Shown here: piece by piece, positions 27,884-35,331 of the stretch
Layout of the letters: every line of letters begins with the position of its first letter
Position numbering within the stretch: the stretch's first letter is position 1
From: JACKAL01 sp964400355
Lineage (GTDB): Bacteria > Bdellovibrionota > Bdellovibrionia > Bdellovibrionales > JAGQZY01
Direction of reading: 5' to 3'
Length of the DNA: 64,000 nucleotides
Assembly: GCA_964400355.1 (NCBI GenBank)
Contig: CAYNTO010000002.1
Coordinates: 248,001-312,000, forward strand
Position numbers and translations under genes: made by a program
The notes under the pieces: model-generated
Database searches by the model: none
The model's input: the letters and a program-made list of their open reading frames with translations, nothing else
Told to the model about the DNA's origin: nothing

Positions 27884-27964
27884 CCAAAAGGCGCGCCCCC
27901 CTTTTTTGTAGCGTCAGCGCGTTGGACGCGCTGACGCTACAAAAAAGGGGGGCGCGCCTTTTGG
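27884..27964. repeat. Perfect 38-bp inverted repeat with 5-nt loop
   Basis: 27884-27921 and 27927-27964 are exact reverse complements, separated by TTGGA. The element fills the gap between the terminator of the coiled-coil gene and the stop codon (27965) of the endonuclease I gene on the other strand, touching that stop. It resembles the hairpin elements at 24.5-25.0 kb in arm length and position at a gene end but lacks the 71-bp core. It may stabilise or terminate the endonuclease mRNA. Confidence 0.9.
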
Positions 27965-28792
27965 TTAGAGGTCGGAGATTTGGTCGACGAGTTCGGGCAT
28001 GTCGACGAAGGGGTTGCGGACGTGTTGGACCTCAAAGATTTTTTGGTTGCGAGTGCGTTCGTGATCGTCGACGGGATCATTTTTGTGCCATTCGCGCAAA
28101 TAGGCCTCTTGGTTTTTATCAAGATTCACTTGGTAGCGGGTGACATAATAAAATGTGGCGCGCGCCATGTCGCCTTTTACGTTATTGATCGGTTCAAATA
28201 CACGCTCATTCTCTTTGCTCATACCGAGCGCCACATCGGCCCCATTTTCACAAGGGATATTGATCGGCTTTTCCACTTCGCCGAACGGATAGTTGCCGCG
28301 CACGGAATTCACCTTGCTGATTTCCGGAAACAGAATGTGCAGATCTGCCTTTTGCATGTTCTTAGCGAATTTATGAGTGAAGTGGCTTTGTGGCCAGGCA
28401 TGCTCGACGTTGACAATATTGTTGTTTGGAATTTTGTTCTCTCCCAATTCATTTTTAGAGCCAAAGTCGGCGTTGGTAAGAATGGCTCCGCAGTAGTAGG
28501 TCTCGAGCATAAAACCATCTTTAGCGCTTCCTGCGAGGTGCAGGTTTCCAAATATAAACGAACGCGCACTGTTGTAGGTCATTGGGCTGTGCTTAAAGCA
28601 CGCGTGCTGACTGCAGCCAGGGAGGATCAGATCTCCCTCGTCTTTTTGCACATGATAAGAATCGAGAATGGTGAACAGCGATTTTTTAAGATCCTTGGCT
28701 TGGTCGAGAGAGGCGTAATAGGATTTCACCTCTTTAGGTAGTGTGGATTCTCCGAACGATAGCAACTGCAGCAACAACAAGCCCAATACCAT
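27965..28792 (-). CDS. Secreted endonuclease I (EndA-type nuclease)
   Basis: 275 aa. Short N-terminal signal-like segment (MVLGLLLLQLLSFG). The endonuclease I domain is clear: NIVNVEHAWPQSHF with the beta-beta-alpha metal finger His, DLHILFPE, NSVRGNYPFGEV, KGDMARATFYYVTRY and a long DPVDDHERTRNQKIFEVQH block. Non-specific periplasmic or secreted DNase; in this type of organism it could scavenge nucleotides. GGGGGG lies 4 nt before the ATG. A long hairpin touches its stop codon. Confidence 0.92.
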   Translation of the reverse strand: MVLGLLLLQLLSFGESTLPKEVKSYYASLDQAKDLKKSLFTILDSYHVQKDEGDLILPGCSQHACFKHSPMTYNSARSFIFGNLHLAGSAKDGFMLETYYCGAILTNADFGSKNELGENKIPNNNIVNVEHAWPQSHFTHKFAKNMQKADLHILFPEISKVNSVRGNYPFGEVEKPINIPCENGADVALGMSKENERVFEPINNVKGDMARATFYYVTRYQVNLDKNQEAYLREWHKNDPVDDHERTRNQKIFEVQHVRNPFVDMPELVDQISDL

Positions 28793-28913
28793 AATCCCCC
28801 CATGGAATATTTACATGGAGTTACCCTGCGGGTAGTGTTCAGACAACAAAAATTTAATGTGATTTTTAAAGATTTAAAAACTTCTAACCGTATCCTGGCA
28901 GCACGCTCGAAAA

Positions 28914-30314
28914 TTAGGCTACAGGAGGGTCCAGTTGCTCATTCGATGCGCTTTTTACGGAGAGCTTTTCAGTAAATGCGCCGAGAATGAACCCCACTGC
29001 TGCCGCGGCAATAGCCAATAAAAAGGGCGCGTCTAAGTGAAACACACTGTCGGCGACGGGATAGCTGATCGCGCCTGCAAACAATCCCAAATTGGCCGCC
29101 CACATACCTCCGAGCCGAGTCCACAAACCAAAGAGAGTTACGATCAACAAGCCTGCTGTTCCAAATGACGATGCCATTTCCACCAAATCATAAATTCCGG
29201 TGGAGGTGATAGCGATTACAAATGAAATTGCAGCGGCGGCGATCACAAGTAGGCGCGCAGTCAAAAGTTGTCGGCGGCGACTGGCGCCATCGAGATAGCG
29301 ATGCAGGAGATTCTGAGAGGTGAGTGCCGACACCGATAGAAAGATGCTATCTATCGTCGAGAGAAGTGCGGCGATGATTCCGCCAATAAACACCACATTG
29401 AGAGCTGGCGGGAGGAATTTCTCTGCGAGCAGTGGTAAAAACTTTTCTGAATCTTGGATTGGGCCCAAAACGACAGGTCCAATCAAGCCTAAGAACACGG
29501 GAATGCAGCCAATCACCAGGTATATTCCGCAGGCGTAGTAACAGGCTTTTTGGGCAATCGACGGTGAGCGCGCGGAGAGGGCGCGTGAGATCAGCTCTTG
29601 TGTGATCAGCGAGCCCAAGATGGGAATCGCCCAACGATCCAGCCGCTGCCAGACTGTTTCATTTGAAGCAAGAAAGCTCAAGCGCGAAGGATCCACGGAA
29701 TTCCACCACTGCGCAATTGAAAATTCATTGGAGTTCACCGTGACGACAAGCAACAGCGCCAATCCGAGAAAAATAATTATTCCTTGTATAAAGTCATTGA
29801 TAATGTCGCCCAGTAAACCGCCCTGAAAGGTGTAAATCACGACAAAAACAGTGCACAGCATGATCGTGAGGTTCACCGGAAGTTGAGTGGTGCTACTGAT
29901 TATCTGCCCAAAAGCGCGCAGCTGAGCGCCGCCCCAAAATAGGGAGCCAGGTACCAAAATTAACACTGTGAGCTTTTCGGGCGTAGAGCCGAAGCGTTTG
30001 GCAAAAAAATCGCCGATGGTGATATAGCCGCCTTTCCACATGGGCACCGCGATCAGAAGACCAGTGAGCATGAGACAAAGGCTGTAGCCAAAAGGGTCGG
30101 CGCGGCTTCCAGACACGCCAGTGGCATAAACGGCTCCTGAGGAGCCGATACATGTCTCAGCTCCAAACCAGGTGGCAACCAGCGAGATGGTGACTAAAGG
30201 GAGAGGGATTTGCTTACCGGCCAGAAAGTAATCTGTGGTGTTATTTACCCGTCGAGAGACGATGTAGCCCACAGTGAGTTGTAAAGCCAAATATAAGCCA
30301 ATCAGAAAAATCAT
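28914..30314 (-). CDS. Sodium:solute symporter (SSS family)
   Basis: 466 aa, about thirteen membrane segments. Has the SSS core pattern: TTDYFLAGKQIPLPLVTISLVA with WFGAETCIGSSG following, and SALTSQNLLHRY later. Uses the Na+ gradient to import a small solute; the substrate is not readable. The frame continues upstream but would overlap uvrC, so the start is placed at the ATG of MIFLIGLYLAL, where the first membrane helix begins. It is divergent from uvrC with a 76-bp spacer. Confidence 0.85.
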   Translation of the reverse strand: MIFLIGLYLALQLTVGYIVSRRVNNTTDYFLAGKQIPLPLVTISLVATWFGAETCIGSSGAVYATGVSGSRADPFGYSLCLMLTGLLIAVPMWKGGYITIGDFFAKRFGSTPEKLTVLILVPGSLFWGGAQLRAFGQIISSTTQLPVNLTIMLCTVFVVIYTFQGGLLGDIINDFIQGIIIFLGLALLLVVTVNSNEFSIAQWWNSVDPSRLSFLASNETVWQRLDRWAIPILGSLITQELISRALSARSPSIAQKACYYACGIYLVIGCIPVFLGLIGPVVLGPIQDSEKFLPLLAEKFLPPALNVVFIGGIIAALLSTIDSIFLSVSALTSQNLLHRYLDGASRRRQLLTARLLVIAAAAISFVIAITSTGIYDLVEMASSFGTAGLLIVTLFGLWTRLGGMWAANLGLFAGAISYPVADSVFHLDAPFLLAIAAAAVGFILGAFTEKLSVKSASNEQLDPPVA

Positions 30315-30390
30315 GACATCTTGTAGTGGAAGCAGCTCCGTTAGACAAATTCTTTTTGCGACTCGAGAGGATCTTTTATAAAATAAACAG

Positions 30391-32109
30391 ATGGGACGCA
30401 AAGAGGACGAACTGCTCGAGCAAACACTCAAAGATCTGGTGACGCAATTTCCGCGTCAGCCGGGCGTCTACATCATGAAAAATAAGGACACCAAGATCAT
30501 TTACGTGGGTAAAGCCAAAGATCTTCGCTCGCGGGTGCGCAGTTACTTTAATAAAAATCAGGAAAGCACCAAAACTGTATTTTTGGTTCGTAATATCTTC
30601 CATATTGAGTACATCATCACCAAAACTGAGGCCGAAGCGTTTTTGCTTGAGGCTACGCTGATTAAAAAACATCGACCGCGCTACAACATTCGCCTCAAAG
30701 ACGACAAAGCCTATCCCTATATCCGCTTGAGCAAACGCGATGATTTCCCGCGCTTCTATCTCGCTCGGCGGGTCAAGCGCGATGGCGCCATTTACTACGG
30801 TCCCTACACGAGTGGCCAGGTGGTGCGCGACACGATTCAGTTTTTAAACCACGTGTTTCACATTCGCGACTGCACCGATCATTTTTTTAAAAGTAGAAAA
30901 CGCCCCTGTATGACCCACGACATCGGCCGCTGTGATGCTCCTTGTGTGGGCCTCATCAACAAAGAGGACTACGGTAAAGCGATCAAAGGTGCGCAAAGCT
31001 TTTTTAAAAATAAAAACAGGCGTCTGCTCACCGACTTGGAAAAAGAAATGACCGATTTGGCGACTGCGGAAAAGTTTGAACTCGCCGCTCGCGTGCGCGA
31101 TAGCCTGCACGCCATCCAGCGCGTGTTGGAAAAACAATCTGTAATTTCCACGGATAGCGATCGCGATCAGGATGTGTTCAGTTACTATGGTGATAGTCGT
31201 GGCACATTGATTTGCTCGCTGCACGTGCGGCAAGGGGCGGTCATTGGAACTAAGGGCCATTTTTTTCCGCTGATCGATTCCTCCCAGCCAGAAGATGACA
31301 ACCGCGATTGGTTGATGACGTTTCTCAATCAATACTACGAGGAAAACGTTGTTCCTGATGAAATTCTGCTTCCCATTGATATTGGTCAAGATCTACGAAA
31401 ACTACTTGTCGAGGTGCTCAAACTGTATTCCGACAAGCAGGTGGAGGTGATCTTTCCGACCAATGAATTTGGCAGAAAAGTGATGGATATGGCCCATCAG
31501 AATGCGGAAACCAAATTTCAAAACCACGTTACCAAATCTCAAGAAAAAGAAACGGCGCTTGCACTCATTCAAGAACGCTTTAACTTACCCAAGTACCCGC
31601 GCCGAATTGAATGCTACGATATCTCCAACTTCCAGGGTCAGGAGTCTGTAGGTTCGCAGGTGGTGTTCGAAGACGGAGTTCCCAATAAAGATCAATACCG
31701 CAAATATAAAATTCGCACCGTGGAAGGCTCCAACGACTTTGAATCTCTCAAAGAGGTGCTCATGCGCAGGCTCGAGCACAGTGAATGGGACGAGCCCGAT
31801 TTGATAGTCGTCGATGGCGGGCGCGGGCAGCTCAAGTTTGCAATGAAGGCTCTAGAAGCTCTGGGTAAGGAACATATACCTATTGTTGGTTTAGCTAAGG
31901 AGCGTACGCGCTCCAATTTTAAAGATGAGATCGTAGAAAAATCGGTGGAGCGATTCTATTTGCCCAATCGAGCCAACCCCGTGACGTTTTCGTCCTCCAC
32001 CGAAGCGTTTCGTATTTTAATAAGTCTGCGCGATGAGGCCCATCGCTTCGCAATCAGTTATCACCGTTTGTTGCGCGACAAGGAATTCTTTTCTACCGAA
32101 GAAAAGTAG
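30391..32109 (+). CDS. uvrC: Excinuclease ABC subunit C (UvrC), lacking the C-terminal HhH domain
   Basis: 572 aa. Nucleotide excision repair nuclease that makes the 3' and 5' incisions with UvrB. Domains in order: GIY-YIG nuclease (PGVYIMKNKDTKIIYVGKAK, residues ~24-43), the Cys cluster CMTHDIGRCDAPC, the UvrB-binding UVR helix (~204-240), and the RNase H-like nuclease (ECYDISNFQGQ, VVDGGRGQLKFA, PIVGLAKE), ending at LRDEAHRFAISYHRLLRD. The protein stops about 13 residues later, where family members normally continue with a ~60-residue tandem helix-hairpin-helix. No frame continuing the domain is seen downstream. Confidence 0.93.
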   Translation: MGRKEDELLEQTLKDLVTQFPRQPGVYIMKNKDTKIIYVGKAKDLRSRVRSYFNKNQESTKTVFLVRNIFHIEYIITKTEAEAFLLEATLIKKHRPRYNIRLKDDKAYPYIRLSKRDDFPRFYLARRVKRDGAIYYGPYTSGQVVRDTIQFLNHVFHIRDCTDHFFKSRKRPCMTHDIGRCDAPCVGLINKEDYGKAIKGAQSFFKNKNRRLLTDLEKEMTDLATAEKFELAARVRDSLHAIQRVLEKQSVISTDSDRDQDVFSYYGDSRGTLICSLHVRQGAVIGTKGHFFPLIDSSQPEDDNRDWLMTFLNQYYEENVVPDEILLPIDIGQDLRKLLVEVLKLYSDKQVEVIFPTNEFGRKVMDMAHQNAETKFQNHVTKSQEKETALALIQERFNLPKYPRRIECYDISNFQGQESVGSQVVFEDGVPNKDQYRKYKIRTVEGSNDFESLKEVLMRRLEHSEWDEPDLIVVDGGRGQLKFAMKALEALGKEHIPIVGLAKERTRSNFKDEIVEKSVERFYLPNRANPVTFSSSTEAFRILISLRDEAHRFAISYHRLLRDKEFFSTEEK

Positions 32110-32330
32110 TTGAACACACTCACCGGCTGAATGCTGAAGGGCGCGCTTTTTTAGCAAAAAGTACACACCCTTATCATTTCGCATTCAACTGGAATTAAAA
32201 AAACCAAAATTAAAACGAATATCGCACGACAGATGGACGCTCTCTCTTTTAGCGTTTATACAGCTGCCAATAGGGAATATTTCGGCCCTAAGCGCAGGAT
32301 TGTGCGACATTAAGAAAGAGGATTAGAGCG

Positions 32331-32837
32331 ATGAAGAAAATTATTGGATTCGTAAGTTTGTTGATTGCAGCGACGGCATTGGCTCAGATTGAGGACTCTC
32401 CGTTGTTTCAAGAGTACATGCGCCGCGAGCACATCGCGTTTACAAAACCACAAAAAACAATACTGAGCCGCTTGCAGAAAAAAGGCGTAAAGCCTGCCGA
32501 GATCACCGCGTTCACTTTGGACGAGAACACCATGACGTTCAGATTCGAAAACAATCGAGATGAAGTGTGCACCGGTAAGGCGGTGGATAAAAGTGTGGAG
32601 TACGCGTGCGTTTCTAAGTGGACCGCAGAGGACAATAATCTTTTAACGGCGGTGTACAAATCCATTCCCAAAGAACAAATTGTGGATATCGAAATTTTCC
32701 GCGAAAGTGGCAAGTTTGTGTTCCAAACACAAGATCGCCAGATGTGCTACGGGCAATACATTTTTGCGACAGCGCAGTTCACATGTTTTACGAAAGCGGG
32801 CGTTCTTAGCTTTTTTGCCGGCGGCGATAGCGATTGA
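32331..32837 (+). CDS. Small secreted hypothetical protein
   Basis: 168 aa. Sec signal peptide (cleaved about ALA-Q, residue 19). The mature protein has four Cys, two near residue 85 (EVCTGKA, YACVS) and two near residue 145 (MCYGQ, TCFTK), arranged as a repeated C-x(7-9)-Y-x-C-like unit that could form disulfides. No family recognised. It follows a 221-bp spacer after uvrC that shows no gene, only an imperfect 16-bp AT hairpin. It converges with rnhA, 2 nt away. Confidence 0.65.
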   Translation: MKKIIGFVSLLIAATALAQIEDSPLFQEYMRREHIAFTKPQKTILSRLQKKGVKPAEITAFTLDENTMTFRFENNRDEVCTGKAVDKSVEYACVSKWTAEDNNLLTAVYKSIPKEQIVDIEIFRESGKFVFQTQDRQMCYGQYIFATAQFTCFTKAGVLSFFAGGDSD

Positions 32838-32839
32838 TT

Positions 32840-33574
32840 TTAGAAATCTTTTAACGAGTAGCCCCACGACATTAAGATCTCCTCTTCGTTTTCGGCCGAA
32901 GTTGTTTTTTTAAACTTGGCCCCCGAAACACCCTTCACGCGCCGTTCACAGTCTGGCCAGTTGGTGTGGCGCATGGGTTTGCCGTTCACGACACTCAAGT
33001 AGGAGTAAGCTGCGGTTTTAGCCTGCTGGGGTTTCATTTCTGGCAAAGAGGTGTCGTCTGGAACATCATAGGGATTGTGATCGTATTGCAGAAGAGTCCC
33101 GGTGTAGAGATCGATACGTTGATTTTTAGAAAACGCCACAGCGATTTCATCGCAGCGCTCGTTGCCGGGAGTGCCTTGATGGCCTCGCACATAGTGCCAT
33201 GAGATATTTTTGGCACCGCGATCCTGAACTATGCGGTGAAGCTCTTTCCACTGCTCAGTGTTGGCTACGGGCTCGTTTTGAGAATTGAGCCAACCGCGTT
33301 TCATCCATCCCCATATCCACTGTGTGATTCCGCGGATCACGTAGGTCGAGTCGGTAAATACAAGAATGTGCTCGCCGCGATCGCGCACAAAATATAGCCC
33401 GGAAATCACTGCTTCCAATTCCATTTTATTATTTGTCGTCGGATAAGAGGAGTCGCCCAGTTCCTGAACAGTGCCCTCTGGAAAAGCGATGATCGTGCCC
33501 CAGCCGCCAGGGCCAGGATTTCCTGAGCAGGCGCCGTCGGTATGTATGGCAATTTTGTCTTTAAAATCGATCAT
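32840..33574 (-). CDS. rnhA: Ribonuclease HI with C-terminal viroplasmin-like domain
   Basis: 244 aa. Residues ~1-150 are RNase HI: IHTDGACSGNPGPGGWG (first Asp), KMELEAVISGL (Glu), VFTDSTYV (Asp) and YVRGHQGTPGNERCDEIA (His and Asp). It degrades RNA in RNA:DNA hybrids. After a ~50-residue linker, the last ~50 residues (TNWPDCERRVKGVSGAKFKK) match the small viroplasmin/hybrid-binding domain, usually N-terminal in eukaryotic RNase H1. End of a likely five-gene minus-strand unit starting with the S9 peptidase. Confidence 0.9.
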   Translation of the reverse strand: MIDFKDKIAIHTDGACSGNPGPGGWGTIIAFPEGTVQELGDSSYPTTNNKMELEAVISGLYFVRDRGEHILVFTDSTYVIRGITQWIWGWMKRGWLNSQNEPVANTEQWKELHRIVQDRGAKNISWHYVRGHQGTPGNERCDEIAVAFSKNQRIDLYTGTLLQYDHNPYDVPDDTSLPEMKPQQAKTAAYSYLSVVNGKPMRHTNWPDCERRVKGVSGAKFKKTTSAENEEEILMSWGYSLKDF

Positions 33575-33604
33575 AAAATAAGTCTACTCAAGTTTGAATG
33601 TGTT

Positions 33605-34342
33605 TCAAGGAGCATCTTGTATGTACAAGCGCGCGGTGAAGACCGGTTTTTTGTCCTCCAGGCGCAAGCCTTGGAATTGCAATGTTTTAGGGTCGTCCTG
33701 GGGGACGTGCTCAATACCAATTCTGTTTCCCAATTTCATTTCGGCTAAAAAGTTGACCTCGTAGCCATCTAAATGAGCGCCATTTTTAAGCTCTTCCATC
33801 GGCAGCGAATCGAGAATCCACTGCGCGTAGCGTGTGTTGTTCACATGTTCGTTGAGATCGATGTCGCTATTGCGCACTTCAAACTGCGAGATCATTTTTC
33901 CATCGCCCTGTAACGCTATTTTTTCGGGCTTGGCTACGAACACCTTATCGTCCGCTTGCCAAAAAGCGGGAAACTGACTCCAGTCCTGCAGTGCCAACTT
34001 GCGAGTGTTCAAGTCCATAACTGTGAAAGAGCTCGTGCATGTTCCAATTTTATCTTGATCCACGTAAACTTCATAGTCGCGATGAACAAATGCGCCATCG
34101 GGCTTGCGCAGCCAGGTTTTGATAGTGACCGTCTCGTTCCACTTTGGCCATCGCCTCATACTGATTTTTTGCCGAGTAAATACCCAGCCCTGGTCTTTTG
34201 GCAGTTGAACCCCCAACTGAAAGCTGTGCTGCCAACCCACGTCCTGAATAAAGTTGAGCACAGTGTACAGACCCGCCTGCTTGCGCAGATTTACCAGATA
34301 CGAAGTGACTTTATAACTTTCCGACCAAGTGGTGTGTGTCAT
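33605..34342 (-). CDS. Acyl-ACP thioesterase (FatA/FatB-like)
   Basis: 245 aa. Double hotdog fold of the acyl-ACP thioesterase family: an N-terminal repeat with SYLVNLRKQAGLYTVLNFIQ and a C-terminal repeat with VRNSDIDLNEHVNNTRYAQW, which carries the catalytic Asp/Asn/His set (DLNEHVNN). Hydrolyses acyl-ACP to free fatty acids in the cytoplasm. Its start overlaps the stop of the RluA-type gene (ATGA). Confidence 0.9.
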   Translation of the reverse strand: MTHTTWSESYKVTSYLVNLRKQAGLYTVLNFIQDVGWQHSFQLGVQLPKDQGWVFTRQKISMRRWPKWNETVTIKTWLRKPDGAFVHRDYEVYVDQDKIGTCTSSFTVMDLNTRKLALQDWSQFPAFWQADDKVFVAKPEKIALQGDGKMISQFEVRNSDIDLNEHVNNTRYAQWILDSLPMEELKNGAHLDGYEVNFLAEMKLGNRIGIEHVPQDDPKTLQFQGLRLEDKKPVFTARLYIQDAP

Positions 34343-34992
34343 GGGGCGCCTTCGCCGGGTTCATCAAAAGGTTTTGCCAAAAAAAACTCCGGTAGCGCCC
34401 ATTTTTCCTGGAGTTCCGTCGGCAGATCAATTTTGAGTGAACGAAGTGCAATTCCACCCTGCGCCCATGTGCGTTTTGAGCCATACAAACTATCGCCCAA
34501 TATGGGGCATTGATGTTTGAACAATTCGTAGCGCAGCTGATGGGGGCGACCGGTGACGGGATTTAAGCGCCAGTTGAGATGCGCTGGCCCCCGCTCAATA
34601 ACCTCCGCTTCGGTCACTGCCATTTTCCCATATTCTGCCTCGAAGGAGCGCTTTTTGCCGCGCACAAGCTTAGAGCGCCACTCGCGGGTGTCGCCTTTGG
34701 CAAATGACCCGGGCTCGGTCAGGGCTTGATATGTTTTTTTGATGGAGTGCTTTTCGAAGGCCATGTTGGCATCGCGGTGGAACTCTTTAGATTTTGCAAA
34801 AATCAGAGCTCCGGAAACCTCGGCGTCGATGCGGTGAATGGGAAGAAGGGTCGTGGACAATTGCTTTTCCAGTTCGCGGCCAACCACTGGGCGCTGATCA
34901 TCGGCGGTGCGCCCGGGGACGGAGAGCCAGCCCGGAGGTTTATCCACCACAACACAATGTTCGTCTTCAAAAAGAATTAAAATTTTAGACAT
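34339..34992 (-). CDS. RluA-family pseudouridine synthase
   Basis: 217 aa. CVVVDKPPGWLSVPG at the N-terminus and the catalytic HRIDAEVSGALIFAKS (Asp of HRxD) near residue 55, then RPHQLRYELFKHQCPILGD and a GIALRSLKIDLP end. It lacks an S4 domain, so it is closest to the short RluA/TruC type. Isomerises a uridine in rRNA or tRNA; the target is unknown. Coupled to the thioesterase gene by a 4-nt overlap. Confidence 0.88.
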   Translation of the reverse strand: MSKILILFEDEHCVVVDKPPGWLSVPGRTADDQRPVVGRELEKQLSTTLLPIHRIDAEVSGALIFAKSKEFHRDANMAFEKHSIKKTYQALTEPGSFAKGDTREWRSKLVRGKKRSFEAEYGKMAVTEAEVIERGPAHLNWRLNPVTGRPHQLRYELFKHQCPILGDSLYGSKRTWAQGGIALRSLKIDLPTELQEKWALPEFFLAKPFDEPGEGAP

Positions 34993-34995
34993 GAA

Positions 34996-35331
34996 TCACT
35001 TGCAGGCCACGCGTGTGGGATCACAGTTGGGGCTATTGTTGGTTTTAGCACGACAGGCTTCCAGCACTGCGGCCGATCCGCCCAGCTTGGTGAGCTCAGT
35101 GGCTGTGTATGTTTCATTGGTGATCGTCGTGAGTTGGCAAAATACGACCGGCACAATAGTGAATCCACCGCGTTTCATGCCCTGGAGGTTTTTATCTAAA
35201 AGATCGAGTCTTTCAGTGAGAACTTTAACTTTGGCCTCCAGTTGGTCTATGCGAAGACTCTCATCCTTGGTGGCCGCAGAGGCCACCGTGGAAAAAAAAA
35301 TAGCAAATGCAATCACAAGCGCGAATTTCAT
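34996..35331 (-). CDS. Small secreted hypothetical protein
   Basis: 111 aa. Signal peptide (cleavage after ASA, ~residue 19). Then a short predicted coiled coil (ESLRIDQLEAKVKVLTERLD), and a C-terminal half with four Cys, ending in VACK. No family recognised. It starts in the stop of the S9 peptidase gene (ATGA) and ends 3 nt before the RluA-type gene, so it is embedded in that operon. Confidence 0.65.
   Translation of the reverse strand: MKFALVIAFAIFFSTVASAATKDESLRIDQLEAKVKVLTERLDLLDKNLQGMKRGGFTIVPVVFCQLTTITNETYTATELTKLGGSAAVLEACRAKTNNSPNCDPTRVACK

Noticed and set aside
30315..30431. N-terminal extension of the SSS symporter by 39 codons
   Set aside because: It would overlap the 5' end of uvrC, is not hydrophobic or family-like, and the membrane helix begins at ATG 30314.
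32110..32330. Missing UvrC HhH domain hidden in another frame
   Set aside because: No frame there shows the GxGxx(R/K) hairpin pattern before stop codons.
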